In this document: positions 9,316 to 16,857 of the stretch, piece after piece | How the letters are laid out: the number at the start of each line of letters is the position of its first letter | How positions within the stretch are numbered: position 1 is the stretch's first letter | Position numbers and translations under genes: made by a program | Source: CAZVRZ01 sp964629965 | GTDB lineage: Bacteria > Chloroflexota > Anaerolineae > Anaerolineales > UBA4823 | Reading direction: 5' to 3' | Assembly (NCBI GenBank): GCA_964629965.1 | Contig: CAZVRZ010000025.1 | Location: 1-44,255, forward strand | DNA: 44,255 nt | Notes under the pieces: generated by a model | Told to the model about the DNA's origin: nothing | Database searches by the model: none | Seen by the model: only the letters and a program-made list of their open reading frames with translations

Positions 9316-10383
9316 TTAGCTATCCATGCTTACCACTTGGGTATCCCAACGGTGCCATATACCATGATGCTTTTCCAAGATCTTTTTTCCTTCTCCTGGG
9401 GACTCTAAACCCAAAAACTCTAAATCTGCATCGACCATAATCCGCACAAGTTCATTGAATTTTACTCGTGGCTCCCAGCCGACTTCTTTTTGCGCCTTGG
9501 CGCTGTCTGCTAACAAGTGATCCACTTCTGTCGGGCGAAAATATTTGGGATCAATACGAACATATTGATGCCAATCCATATCCAGGTATCCAAAAGCCTC
9601 ATCTAAAAATTCGCGAACAGAATGTGCTTCACCAGTACCAACAACAAAATCATCGGCGCGATCATACTGCATAATTTTCCACATGGCAGCGACATGGTCT
9701 GGCGCATAACCCCAATCGCGCCTGGCATCCAGATTCCCCAGGTAAAGACAATTTTGTTTGCCGATCTTAATTGCTGCCAAAGCGCGTGTTATTTTGCGCG
9801 TCACAAAGGTTTCACCTCGCCTGGGACTTTCGTGATTGAACAAAATCCCATTGCTGGCAAACATCTTGTAGCCTTCACGATAGTTGCGTGTGATCCAATA
9901 CGCATAAACTTTTGCTGCTGCATAAGGGCTTTGGGGTTGAAAAGGCGTGGTTTCATTTTGAGGCGGCGGAGCGCTGCCAAACATCTCACTGGATGATGCC
10001 TGGTAAAAACGTGTTTGAATGCCACTCTTACGGATTGCTTCCAGGAAACGAATAACGCCTAAACCTGTAACATTGCCTGTATATTCAGGCATATCAAAAC
10101 TTACCCGTACATGCGACTGAGCTGCAAGGTTGTAAACCTCTTCCGGGCGAACATTGTAGATCAATTCGATCAAGCTGTCAGCGCAGGTTAGATCTCCATA
10201 ATGTAGATGCAAATTTACTTTTTCACCGTTATGAGGATCTTTGTATATATGATCGATCCTGCGGGTATTAAAGGTGCTGGCCCTGCGGATGATTCCATGA
10301 ACTTCATAACCTTTCGACAACAACAATTCGGCCAAATAGGAACCGTCTTGACCTGTTATCCCGCTGATGAGAGCTTTTTTCAT
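9316..10383 (-). CDS. gmd: GDP-mannose 4,6-dehydratase
   Basis: Makes GDP-4-keto-6-deoxymannose, precursor of GDP-fucose, GDP-rhamnose and related 6-deoxy sugars. 355 residues. GITGQDGSYL at residues 8-17 is the NADP site, SSSEMFG at 130-136 and the YxxxK pair Y154/K158 are the catalytic residues, and SPRRGETFVTRKI is diagnostic for GMD. No partner reductase (rmd) or fucose synthase (fcl) is in the window. The start has a strong ribosome site, AGGAGG, eight bases upstream. Confidence 0.95.
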   Translation of the reverse strand: MKKALISGITGQDGSYLAELLLSKGYEVHGIIRRASTFNTRRIDHIYKDPHNGEKVNLHLHYGDLTCADSLIELIYNVRPEEVYNLAAQSHVRVSFDMPEYTGNVTGLGVIRFLEAIRKSGIQTRFYQASSSEMFGSAPPPQNETTPFQPQSPYAAAKVYAYWITRNYREGYKMFASNGILFNHESPRRGETFVTRKITRALAAIKIGKQNCLYLGNLDARRDWGYAPDHVAAMWKIMQYDRADDFVVGTGEAHSVREFLDEAFGYLDMDWHQYVRIDPKYFRPTEVDHLLADSAKAQKEVGWEPRVKFNELVRIMVDADLEFLGLESPGEGKKILEKHHGIWHRWDTQVVSMDS

Positions 10384-10408
10384 AAATCACACCTCCTTTT
10401 CTAAGAAT

Positions 10409-10458
10409 GCTCCGCCCTTCCGACATCCATTTACGGCCCGGAGCTGATTAATTGGCTC
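10409..10458 (-). other. two overlapping inverted repeats between the NusG paralogue and gmd
   Basis: The 110-base gap holds two competing pairings. Six-base arms at 10409-10414 and 10439-10444 (GCTCCG/CGGAGC) enclose a loop with a further CCG/CGG pairing. An 18-base near-perfect dyad covers 10441-10458 (two off-pairs, at positions 5-6 from each end). Both use bases 10441-10444, so the transcript could fold either way just ahead of the gmd ribosome site. Function is unknown. A target hairpin for the adjacent antiterminator or an operator are both possible. Confidence 0.35.
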
Positions 10459-10493
10459 GAATTTTGACCACCCTAAGGCGAAAACACAATATC

Positions 10494-11003
10494 TTATCGT
10501 TTCTTCGATTGGATAAAAGATGCATCCAATTCTACGGGCACGCGCCGTTCATCCAAAAACTTGAGTAAAACGCGCACGCGCTCACTGCCAGGAATACGAG
10601 CGTCAAAAATAGCTTCATATCCTCTAAAAGGCCCACACTCAATCTGCACAAGATCTCCACGCTTCAGGCCATCAAAAACCTGGCCCCCTGCTGCCGCGAT
10701 CTCATCAACACGCTGTTGAATAGCATTTATAAGACTATCGGGAACGGCAGCAGGCTCGCCGCCAAAACTGACCAGCCCTACAGAATAGGGCATCCATTGG
10801 AAAATAGACAAACCAACATCATCCAGGCTTACTCGTACAAATAAATAGCCCGGAAAATAAGGCTTTATCTTTCGCGAGCGAGGATTGACAGGCTGCACTC
10901 GCATTCTCGGGTAAAAAACTTCCACCCCGCGATCACGTGCCTGTTTCCAAACGATATCTTCTTTACATGGCTTACTGCGAAGAGCGTACCAAGATTGGCT
11001 CAT
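10494..11003 (-). CDS. NusG/RfaH-family transcription antiterminator paralogue
   Basis: 169 residues: an N-terminal NGN domain (1 to about 100) beginning SWYALRSKPCKE, with the PYFPGYLFVRV block at 48-58, and a C-terminal KOW domain around RGDLVQIECGPFRG (115-128). This is the layout of specialised NusG paralogues (RfaH, UpxY, LoaP, ActX) that travel with RNA polymerase and let long surface-polysaccharide or antibiotic operons escape termination. A housekeeping nusG would normally sit between secE and rplK; here the gene heads an exopolysaccharide operon instead. It follows the 80-residue gene by 31 bases and precedes gmd by 110. Specificity for the leader elements nearby is inference. Confidence 0.88.
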   Translation of the reverse strand: MSQSWYALRSKPCKEDIVWKQARDRGVEVFYPRMRVQPVNPRSRKIKPYFPGYLFVRVSLDDVGLSIFQWMPYSVGLVSFGGEPAAVPDSLINAIQQRVDEIAAAGGQVFDGLKRGDLVQIECGPFRGYEAIFDARIPGSERVRVLLKFLDERRVPVELDASFIQSKKR

Positions 11004-11034
11004 GGTTGATTTCTTATCAAAAATAATGAACTGA

Positions 11035-11277
11035 TCAATCCTGATCCGATGAACCTAACTCTTTCAAGATCCAACCAGGCTGCCATTTTAGGGCATCAAA
11101 GCTTTTTTGCGCGACCAAAAAACGCAAACGGCCTCTTTCAACAACCAGCTTTAGCTCACCATAATCACCCAAAGCGGCCAAAGCCTCATCGATCATTGCT
11201 ATCTGTTGAGGCCTGAGGAAACGCGGCATATGCCCGTTTGCTGAGGAACCTGGAGATTCCGGTAAATTTGCTTCCAT
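11035..11277 (-). CDS. small conserved-looking protein of unknown function, first gene of the polysaccharide operon
   Basis: 80 residues. I do not recognise it with confidence. A disordered N-terminus (Ser/Gly-rich, 1-16) is followed by a helix (IAMIDEALAALG, 26-37) and a two-stranded segment YGELKLVVERGRLRFL (39-54). The pattern faintly recalls YezD/DUF2292 proteins (helix, YG, strand, G, strand), which I give at low weight. The start at 11277 (ATG with GGAGAGAG eight bases upstream) is preferred over a TTG at 11316. It directly precedes the NusG paralogue and follows the leader hairpin. By position it resembles the small regulatory partners of UpxY systems; no homology is claimed. Confidence 0.6.
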   Translation of the reverse strand: MEANLPESPGSSANGHMPRFLRPQQIAMIDEALAALGDYGELKLVVERGRLRFLVAQKSFDALKWQPGWILKELGSSDQD

Positions 11278-11303
11278 AACGAACTCTCTCTCCGGCAATA
11301 GCC

Positions 11304-11345
11304 AAAAAAAATTCAATTCGTGGGTTCATTCACCTCTACGAATTG
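11304..11345 (-). terminator. intrinsic terminator or leader attenuator ahead of the polysaccharide operon
   Basis: On the minus strand, arms CAATTCGT (11338-11345) and ACGAATTG (11314-11321) form an 8-base-pair perfect stem. An inner GGT/ACC pairing lies within the 16-base loop, and the stem is followed by AA and a run of eight T (11304-11311). It lies between the M50 gene and the first gene of the polysaccharide operon, and downstream of the promoter at 11378-11386. It can therefore end transcripts from either. The stem is AT-rich, so efficiency is uncertain. Confidence 0.65.
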
Positions 11346-11377
11346 CCCGAATAAAAGAAGATACCAAAGATTTCAGC

Positions 11378-11386
11378 ATTGTACCA
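11378..11386 (-). promoter_or_regulatory. extended -10 promoter for the polysaccharide operon
   Basis: Minus strand reads TGGTACAAT, a complete extended -10 (TGn plus TACAAT). The -35 position at 17-base spacing is T-rich and poor. Transcription would begin near 11371 and give a leader of about 94 bases that contains the hairpin and T-run at 11304-11345. Confidence 0.42.
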
Positions 11387-11406
11387 TAAATCATATTTGC
11401 AAAAAA

Positions 11407-12165
11407 TCACCGGACATCCAGGCGCGTCACGCGCGCCAGCGATTTGTGTATCGCCCACATGGGAATCAACAACGTAATATGAAGCACTAATGTAATGCCT
11501 ATCACCATCGAAAGGGATTTCACACCTTGATCCAACGCCGGGCCAAAATAAGTCCATAACCATGGCCCTGCGCCAGCCAGAACCGCCGCACCCAACAATA
11601 CACAAATGATAATAAGCACTGGCAACCAGGCACGCCTATCTGAGGATGAAGGCATCATCGTACTGCTAACGGTCAATGCAAGATAAAACCATAACCAAAA
11701 ATCAGGCAGGGTATGCACACCAAATAATGAAGAAATACCAGCCAAAACACCGCCCGACTGGAAACTTTGCCAGACAGTTGATGAACCCAAATGAACCATA
11801 CCGGCAAAAGTAACAAAAATGCTGCCAAACAATAAAGGCGCTACACCTATCAAAGAATCTCTCAAGAAATCAACCGGCTCTGTTTCAACATAACCAAGCT
11901 GTAAACGCCCATTTCCAACGGATTGAGGTAATATCGAAAAGCGACCAGTGCGAACTCGCAATAACCGGGCAATGATAAAATGGCTCCCCTCGTGAAGCAA
12001 TACCCCAGGTAAAAACAATAAAGAAAAAAGCACAATGGTAATATCTGAACGCCGGGTCAAAATCAGCAAGACGGCCTGGATTTCACGATGCAAGCTGCGT
12101 TGAAGAATCATGAGTGGCCCCAGCATAAGCAAGAGCCACATCAATCCTTCAATTTTATCTAGCAT
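11407..12165 (-). CDS. M50-like intramembrane metallopeptidase family protein
   Basis: 252 residues and strongly hydrophobic, with about six membrane segments. HEGSH at residues 58-62 is the HExxH zinc site, placed inside a membrane helix as in site-2-protease relatives. D176, in SSSDRRAW, is a candidate for the third metal ligand, standing where classical members have NPDG. It follows tpiA by four bases, so it is translated from the glycolytic transcript. The substrate is unknown; it is close to the M50 family but the second motif is atypical, so proteolysis is not certain. Confidence 0.7.
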   Translation of the reverse strand: MLDKIEGLMWLLLMLGPLMILQRSLHREIQAVLLILTRRSDITIVLFSLLFLPGVLLHEGSHFIIARLLRVRTGRFSILPQSVGNGRLQLGYVETEPVDFLRDSLIGVAPLLFGSIFVTFAGMVHLGSSTVWQSFQSGGVLAGISSLFGVHTLPDFWLWFYLALTVSSTMMPSSSDRRAWLPVLIIICVLLGAAVLAGAGPWLWTYFGPALDQGVKSLSMVIGITLVLHITLLIPMWAIHKSLARVTRLDVR

Positions 12166-12169
12166 AAGA

Positions 12170-12946
12170 TCAAGCAGTCGGAGCTGCAGCCTGAACGATC
12201 TTTATGAACTCGTCTGCTTTCAAGCTGGCTCCACCAACCAACGCTCCATCAATGTCTGGCTGCGTAAAGAATTCTGCTGCGTTGGCACCTTTTACCGAAC
12301 CGCCGTACAATATTCGCACCGCCTGGGCAACCGCACTACCAAATTTATCGGATAAGGCGCCCCGGATAACATCTTTGATCACCGCATTGGCGCCATCGGC
12401 AGTTGCAGCTTTTCCGGTGCCAATAGCCCACACGGGTTCATAAGCAACCACCAGAGAAGGTTGTGTCAACTCGTCTGCAGTCAACGATAAACCCTTCAAA
12501 CCTTCGCGAACCTGGCGAGAAACCACTTCAAAAGTTCGGTTCGCTTCGTTTTCTTGCAGCGTTTCACCTACACAAACAATGGGTATCAACCCATATTGCA
12601 TGGCCGCTCGCACTTTAAGATTGACGGTTTCATCCGTTTCCCCAAAGTAAGCTCGGCGCTCAGAATGGCCAATGATGACATACTTACAAAGTTCAGCAAC
12701 CATCGCAGGCGAAATTTCACCTGTGAAAGCGCCCGACGCTTCCCAATGCAAGTTCTGTGCTCCCAGCCCAATATCCGTTCCTTCGATAAGAGATGATGCA
12801 GCCAACAAAGATGTAAACGGAGGACAGAGAACTTTTTCAACACCTTGAACAGCCTGAAGCCCGGGCACCAATTCTGAAACAAGGTGGCGAGTCTCAGCAA
12901 TGTTCTTATACATTTTCCAATTTCCAGCAACAAATGGTTTACGCAT
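12170..12946 (-). CDS. tpiA: triosephosphate isomerase
   Basis: Interconverts dihydroxyacetone phosphate and glyceraldehyde 3-phosphate. 258 residues from the ATG at 12946, which has GAGGGTG upstream and gives the usual MRKPFVAGNWKMYK start; the frame opens earlier at a TTG (12979) that I rejected. Active-site residues are K11 (in GNWKM), H94 (in IIGHSERR) and E170 (in YEPVWAIGTG). It follows pgk after a 109-base gap with a strong hairpin and is followed at once by the M50-like gene. Confidence 0.97.
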   Translation of the reverse strand: MRKPFVAGNWKMYKNIAETRHLVSELVPGLQAVQGVEKVLCPPFTSLLAASSLIEGTDIGLGAQNLHWEASGAFTGEISPAMVAELCKYVIIGHSERRAYFGETDETVNLKVRAAMQYGLIPIVCVGETLQENEANRTFEVVSRQVREGLKGLSLTADELTQPSLVVAYEPVWAIGTGKAATADGANAVIKDVIRGALSDKFGSAVAQAVRILYGGSVKGANAAEFFTQPDIDGALVGGASLKADEFIKIVQAAAPTA

Positions 12947-12994
12947 TTTCACCCTCAAGACAGTTAATTCTTTAATCAACTTGCTAGTAAATCG

Positions 12995-13029
12995 CTGATC
13001 ACTGAGAAGGTATCCATCTCAGTGATCAG
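12995..13029 (-). other. 13-base-pair perfect inverted repeat between pgk and tpiA
   Basis: Arms at 12995-13007 and 13017-13029 (CTGATCACTGAGA and its complement) flank a 9-base loop. On the transcribed strand the stem is followed only by TTT a few bases later, so it is a weak terminator at best. It may instead mark an mRNA processing or 3-prime end stabilising point, or be a protein-binding dyad. Confidence 0.6.
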
Positions 13030-13055
13030 TTCGTCACAATATTCTACGAAGGTAG

Positions 13056-14234
13056 TTATTCCTTATCTTGCAACGCGGCCAAACCAGGCAGTGCCAGGCC
13101 TTCCAACATTTCCAGCGAAGCGCCGCCGCCCGTGGAAATATGTGTAATTTTGTCGCTCAAGCCGGATTGATTGACAGCCGCAACAGAGTCGCCGCCGCCA
13201 ATGATGGAAACAGCTTCGCTCTCGGCTACAGCCCGAGCTACGCCAAAGGTGCCAACAGCGAACTTCGGGAATTCGAAAACACCCATCGGGCCATTCCACA
13301 CCACTGTACCTGCTCCAGCAATCACCTTGGCAAACGCCGCTACGGTTTCCGGGCCAATATCTAATATACGCCAACCATCATCGATGGGGCCCATAGAGAT
13401 CACTTTAGATTGCGCTTCGTTCTCAAACTTATCAGCGACCACTACATCAATCGGCAAGCGTAAACGAGTGCCACCATCTTTGAGCAATTCGCGAGCGGTA
13501 TCCAGAACTTCATCCTCTGCCAGAGAGTCCCCAACGGGGTAGCCCTGAGCTTTGAAGAAGGTGTTTGCCATACCGCCGCCAATCAGAACATTATCCGCCT
13601 TCGTAAGCAAATTGCGAATAACACCGATCTTATCGCTAATTTTGGCTCCTCCCAGGATGGCGATAAATGGCCGCTTAGGATCGGCAACCGCCTGGCCAAG
13701 GTATTGGATCTCTTTTTCCATCAAGAAACCAGCCACTGCAGGCAAGTGTTTGGCTACACCTTCTGTAGATGCATGTGCGCGGTGAGCTGAGCCAAAAGCA
13801 TCATTCACGTAAACATCTGCCAGAACAGCCATCTGCCGGGCAAGTTCTGTGTCATTTTTGGTTTCGCCTGGATAAAAGCGGGTATTCTCTAAAACCAGAA
13901 CATCGCCCGGCTTAAGAGCCTTGGCAGCCGCTTCGGCAACCGGCCCGACACATTCGGCAGAAAAAGCAACCGATTTTCCCATAACCTGGCCCAGGTGTTT
14001 TGCTACCGGAGCCATGGAATATTTAGGATCAGGACCATCTTTTGGACGGCCAAGGTGGGAGAACAAGATCAACGAAGCTCCCTTATCGAGCAAATATTTT
14101 AGGGTGGGTAAGGCAGCCTGGATACGAGTATCATCGGTAACAACACCCTCTTTAATAGGCACATTAAAATCCACGCGCACCAAAACGCGCTTTCCTGCCA
14201 CATCGATATCACGTACAGTTTTCTTATTAAACAT
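13056..14234 (-). CDS. pgk: phosphoglycerate kinase
   Basis: Transfers phosphate between 1,3-bisphosphoglycerate and ADP. 392 residues, the normal single-protein length. RVLVRVDFNVP is the N-terminal signature, SHLGRP follows at about residues 57-62, and the nucleotide loop GGGDS lies near the C-terminus. The reading frame opens at 14360 but family alignment and the GGAG site five bases upstream fix the ATG at 14234. The ribosome site begins directly after the T-run of the gap-pgk hairpin. The gene order gap-pgk-tpiA is a common glycolytic operon. Confidence 0.97.
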   Translation of the reverse strand: MFNKKTVRDIDVAGKRVLVRVDFNVPIKEGVVTDDTRIQAALPTLKYLLDKGASLILFSHLGRPKDGPDPKYSMAPVAKHLGQVMGKSVAFSAECVGPVAEAAAKALKPGDVLVLENTRFYPGETKNDTELARQMAVLADVYVNDAFGSAHRAHASTEGVAKHLPAVAGFLMEKEIQYLGQAVADPKRPFIAILGGAKISDKIGVIRNLLTKADNVLIGGGMANTFFKAQGYPVGDSLAEDEVLDTARELLKDGGTRLRLPIDVVVADKFENEAQSKVISMGPIDDGWRILDIGPETVAAFAKVIAGAGTVVWNGPMGVFEFPKFAVGTFGVARAVAESEAVSIIGGGDSVAAVNQSGLSDKITHISTGGGASLEMLEGLALPGLAALQDKE

Positions 14235-14243
14235 AGGGGCTCC

Positions 14244-14286
14244 AAAAAGTATCTTGCGTGTGGCTCTCACAAGCCACACGCAAGAT
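14244..14286 (-). terminator. terminator-like hairpin between gap and pgk
   Basis: Arms at 14251-14265 and 14272-14286 make a perfect 15-base-pair stem with a 6-base loop. On the minus strand it is followed after two bases by five T (14244-14248), then directly by the GGAG ribosome site of pgk. This has the form of a partial intrinsic terminator that would lower pgk-tpiA transcription relative to gap. Confidence 0.72.
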
Positions 14287-14302
14287 GAGGTTGATAGGTT
14301 TT

Positions 14303-15358
14303 TTAAAGGGATTTCGCCATGAGAGCAGCCAGGTCTGACGTGCGGACAGAGTAGCCCCATTCATTATCGTACCAGGCCACGATCTTGGCAAAAGTGTTCT
14401 TTTCCTTGCCCAATACCATTGTGAAAGGCAGATCAACAGAAGAGCTGTGCGGGTCGCCTTTGTAATCGATACTGACCAAGGGCTCATCAACCGCTGCCAA
14501 AATGCCCTTCAAGGGGCCTGCAGCAGCATCGCGGTATGCCTGGCGCAGTTCTTCGGTAGTAGCAGCAACTTCCATTTCCACTGTTAGATCGATGATCGAA
14601 ACGGTAGAAGTGGGAACTCGCAACGCATAACCGTCTAATTTGCCTGCCATTTCAGGAATAACCAGCTTCAAGGCACGGGCAGCGCCGGTGGAGGTGGGAA
14701 TAATGCTCATCGCGGCTGCACGTGCGCGGCGCAGATCGCTGTGAGGCAAGTCCAAGATCTTCTGATCATTGGTGTAGGAATGGATCGTGCACATGAAACC
14801 ACGCACGATCTTAAAATTGTCATTGGCCACTTTAACCGCAGGTGCTAAGCCATTGGTAGTGCAGGATGCATTCGATACCACATGATGCTTGGCAGGATCA
14901 TATTTATCATCATTGACACCCAAAACGATCGTCAGGTCTTCGCCTTCAGCCGGGGCAGAAATAATCACTTTCTTGGCTCCGCCCTTGGTGATGTGGTTTT
15001 CTGCGCCTTTAACCGTCTTGCCCTTTTTGTTTACACCATCGGACTTGACAGTGAAAATACCAGTGCTCTCAATCACAATGTCAACACCCAGGTCGCCCCA
15101 TGGAATATTGGCCGGATCGGTTTCCTTGAAAACCTTTACCGTCTTTCCATCAACGAGCAGGCCGTCACCCTGAACCTCAACTGTGCCATCAAAACGACCA
15201 TAGTTCGAGTCATATTTCAGCAAATGCGCCATGGTGGGTAAATCGCCAATATCATTGAAAGCAACTACTTCCAGTTCATCAGGATGATAATCCCGAATAG
15301 CCTTCAGTACCTGTCGACCAATGCGGCCGAATCCGTTAATACCTACTTTTGTTGTCAT
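14303..15358 (-). CDS. gap: type I glyceraldehyde-3-phosphate dehydrogenase
   Basis: NAD-dependent oxidation and phosphorylation of glyceraldehyde 3-phosphate. 351 residues, slightly long. GINGFGRIGR at 6-15 binds NAD; the catalytic SNASCTTN block gives C166, paired with H193 in TIHSYTND. A strong ribosome site, AGGAGG, lies just upstream. It follows yvcK after 96 bases that hold an inverted repeat. Confidence 0.97.
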   Translation of the reverse strand: MTTKVGINGFGRIGRQVLKAIRDYHPDELEVVAFNDIGDLPTMAHLLKYDSNYGRFDGTVEVQGDGLLVDGKTVKVFKETDPANIPWGDLGVDIVIESTGIFTVKSDGVNKKGKTVKGAENHITKGGAKKVIISAPAEGEDLTIVLGVNDDKYDPAKHHVVSNASCTTNGLAPAVKVANDNFKIVRGFMCTIHSYTNDQKILDLPHSDLRRARAAAMSIIPTSTGAARALKLVIPEMAGKLDGYALRVPTSTVSIIDLTVEMEVAATTEELRQAYRDAAAGPLKGILAAVDEPLVSIDYKGDPHSSSVDLPFTMVLGKEKNTFAKIVAWYDNEWGYSVRTSDLAALMAKSL

Positions 15359-15390
15359 GATAATCCTCCTAAAAGATTATGTTATAGATT

Positions 15391-15427
15391 CAACGATCCA
15401 GGTTTTTTACAAGACGTGGTATCGTTG
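15391..15427 (-). other. imperfect inverted repeat in the yvcK-gap gap
   Basis: Arms CAACGATCCA (15391-15400) and TGG-T-ATCGTTG (15417-15427) pair over ten bases with one bulge, enclosing 16 bases. It is about 33 bases upstream of the gap start codon. It could be an operator or part of the leader fold. No T-run follows on the transcribed strand. Confidence 0.4.
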
Positions 15428-15454
15428 TTGTTTACTGGCATAATTCTACCAGCC

Positions 15455-16783
15455 CTATTCTACCAGAGGGCCGGTCCGTTCTTGGTACAAGTCTATTATA
15501 ACTTGTGATAGCTTTTTTGAATCATGATGTCCGGGAAAATCTTTACTTAGTAAATCTGAACTATAAATCGGATAATCTATTTCCTCTTCATCACCTAACT
15601 GTACCCAGGATATTCCTGCTGGAGGCGGCAGTTCGGTGTTTGAATTCGCGACCACAATATCAAAGATTTGATCGCCCACATGATCTGTTAATACCCGCAC
15701 ATGATCGCTGCAGGTAAAGCCATCTGTCTCCCCTGGTTCAATTGCTACGTTGCATATATAAAATTTCAGCGCCCGGCTGGACTGTACGGCAGCAGCAATA
15801 TCAGGGACCAGTAAATTCGGTAGAACGCTGGTATAAAGACTACCCGGCCCGACAACGATCAAATCGGCCGCCAATATAGCCTGGATCACCTCTGGATAAG
15901 CAGGGGGGCTATTCGGCTCCAGCCAGACCCGCTTAACCTGCCCGGCTGCCTTGTGAATCCGGCTCTGACCCTCAATCCGATATTCACGCACTGTATTAGG
16001 TAAAATAACATCTGCTACCAGCCGGACGTCATGGAGGGTAGCCGGTAAAACTCGCCCATGAATCGCCAATACATTTGCGGATTCGGCTACTGCATTCTCA
16101 AAACTTCCCATGATCTCTGTCAAAGCCGAGATAAATAAATTACCAAAAGAATGTCCTTGCAAAGAATCATCTTCCTGCGAGAACCGATATTGAAATAACT
16201 GCGTTAACAGAGTTTCATTGTTGGATAAGGCAGCCAGGCAATCTCGAATATCTCCCGGCGGCAATATTCCCATTGATTTTCTCAAACGTCCTGATGACCC
16301 CCCATCATCAGCCACTGTGACGATAGCAGTCATGTTGAAGGAATAAGCCTTCAAACCTCTGAGTAAAGTGGAAAGTCCATGGCCTCCGCCAATCACAGCG
16401 ATCTTAGGGCCGCGTTCTTTGCGGCGGTGCCCTTCCAATTGCTCTAGCATATTACGCCCAGGAGTGCGGTATGGCGCCAACAGAGAATGGTACAATCCCC
16501 ACATTCCCCACACAATCAGGGCGATACCGATCAGGCTAAAAATTAAGGCCCGCCACGGACGCACCAGTGACCGTAAAGCTGCAATCGACAAAATTGGCAG
16601 CCACCAGGTGTCAGGCGCATTTCGATAAATATCCAGAACAACAATGGCTAATCCGAAGCTCAACAGGGTTGTGCCAAGAATGATCGGGATCAACCATCTT
16701 TTTACACCTAGCCCTGGAATGAGCCAACGAAGCAAATTCGATAAGCGCTTCTTGAGATTTTCAAAGCGGTGGTCTATACTCAT
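15455..16783 (-). CDS. yvcK: YvcK/CofD-like protein, gluconeogenesis and cell-shape factor with N-terminal membrane helices
   Basis: 442 residues. Residues 30 to about 102 form two or three membrane helices. The rest is the YvcK/CofD-like domain: IGGGHGLST at 131-139, DDGGSSGRLR at 159-168 and PPGDIRDCL at 175-183 are the conserved blocks. In Bacillus, YvcK is needed on gluconeogenic carbon sources, binds UDP-sugars and affects cell wall enzyme placement. Here it heads an operon with gap, pgk and tpiA instead of the usual rapZ-yvcK-whiA neighbours, a link that fits its gluconeogenic role. The membrane anchor is an addition to the short Bacillus form. Confidence 0.88.
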   Translation of the reverse strand: MSIDHRFENLKKRLSNLLRWLIPGLGVKRWLIPIILGTTLLSFGLAIVVLDIYRNAPDTWWLPILSIAALRSLVRPWRALIFSLIGIALIVWGMWGLYHSLLAPYRTPGRNMLEQLEGHRRKERGPKIAVIGGGHGLSTLLRGLKAYSFNMTAIVTVADDGGSSGRLRKSMGILPPGDIRDCLAALSNNETLLTQLFQYRFSQEDDSLQGHSFGNLFISALTEIMGSFENAVAESANVLAIHGRVLPATLHDVRLVADVILPNTVREYRIEGQSRIHKAAGQVKRVWLEPNSPPAYPEVIQAILAADLIVVGPGSLYTSVLPNLLVPDIAAAVQSSRALKFYICNVAIEPGETDGFTCSDHVRVLTDHVGDQIFDIVVANSNTELPPPAGISWVQLGDEEEIDYPIYSSDLLSKDFPGHHDSKKLSQVIIDLYQERTGPLVE

Positions 16784-16805
16784 GTTTCCGAGAACAATCT
16801 TTCCT

Positions 16806-16845
16806 ATAACCTATCCGTCCTCCCACCATAGGTCGGATAGGTTAT
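16806..16845. repeat. 15-base inverted repeat between yvcK and recJ
   Basis: Arms at 16806-16820 and 16831-16845 (ATAACCTATCCGtCC with its complement) pair with one mismatch around a 10-base spacer. The repeat lies 22 bases before the yvcK start and its right arm covers the -35 zone of the plus-strand extended -10 at 16858-16866. Placement suggests an operator for one or both divergent genes, or a 5-prime hairpin on the yvcK mRNA. The 233-base gap holds no gene that I can see. Confidence 0.6.
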
Positions 16846-16857
16846 ACAGGTAATTTA

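Noticed and set aside
11314..11345. Reading the hairpin as only the end of the tpiA-M50 transcript
   Set aside because: Not excluded, but the extended -10 at 11378-11386 lies upstream of it on the same strand, so it is also in the leader of the next operon; listed as a dual possibility.
13056..14360. N-terminal extension of pgk (42 extra residues)
   Set aside because: The extra codons overlap the gap gene and the terminator-like hairpin; the family start and ribosome site are at 14234.
16806..16845. tRNA or small structured RNA gene
   Set aside because: Only one hairpin, no cloverleaf and no conserved tRNA bases.
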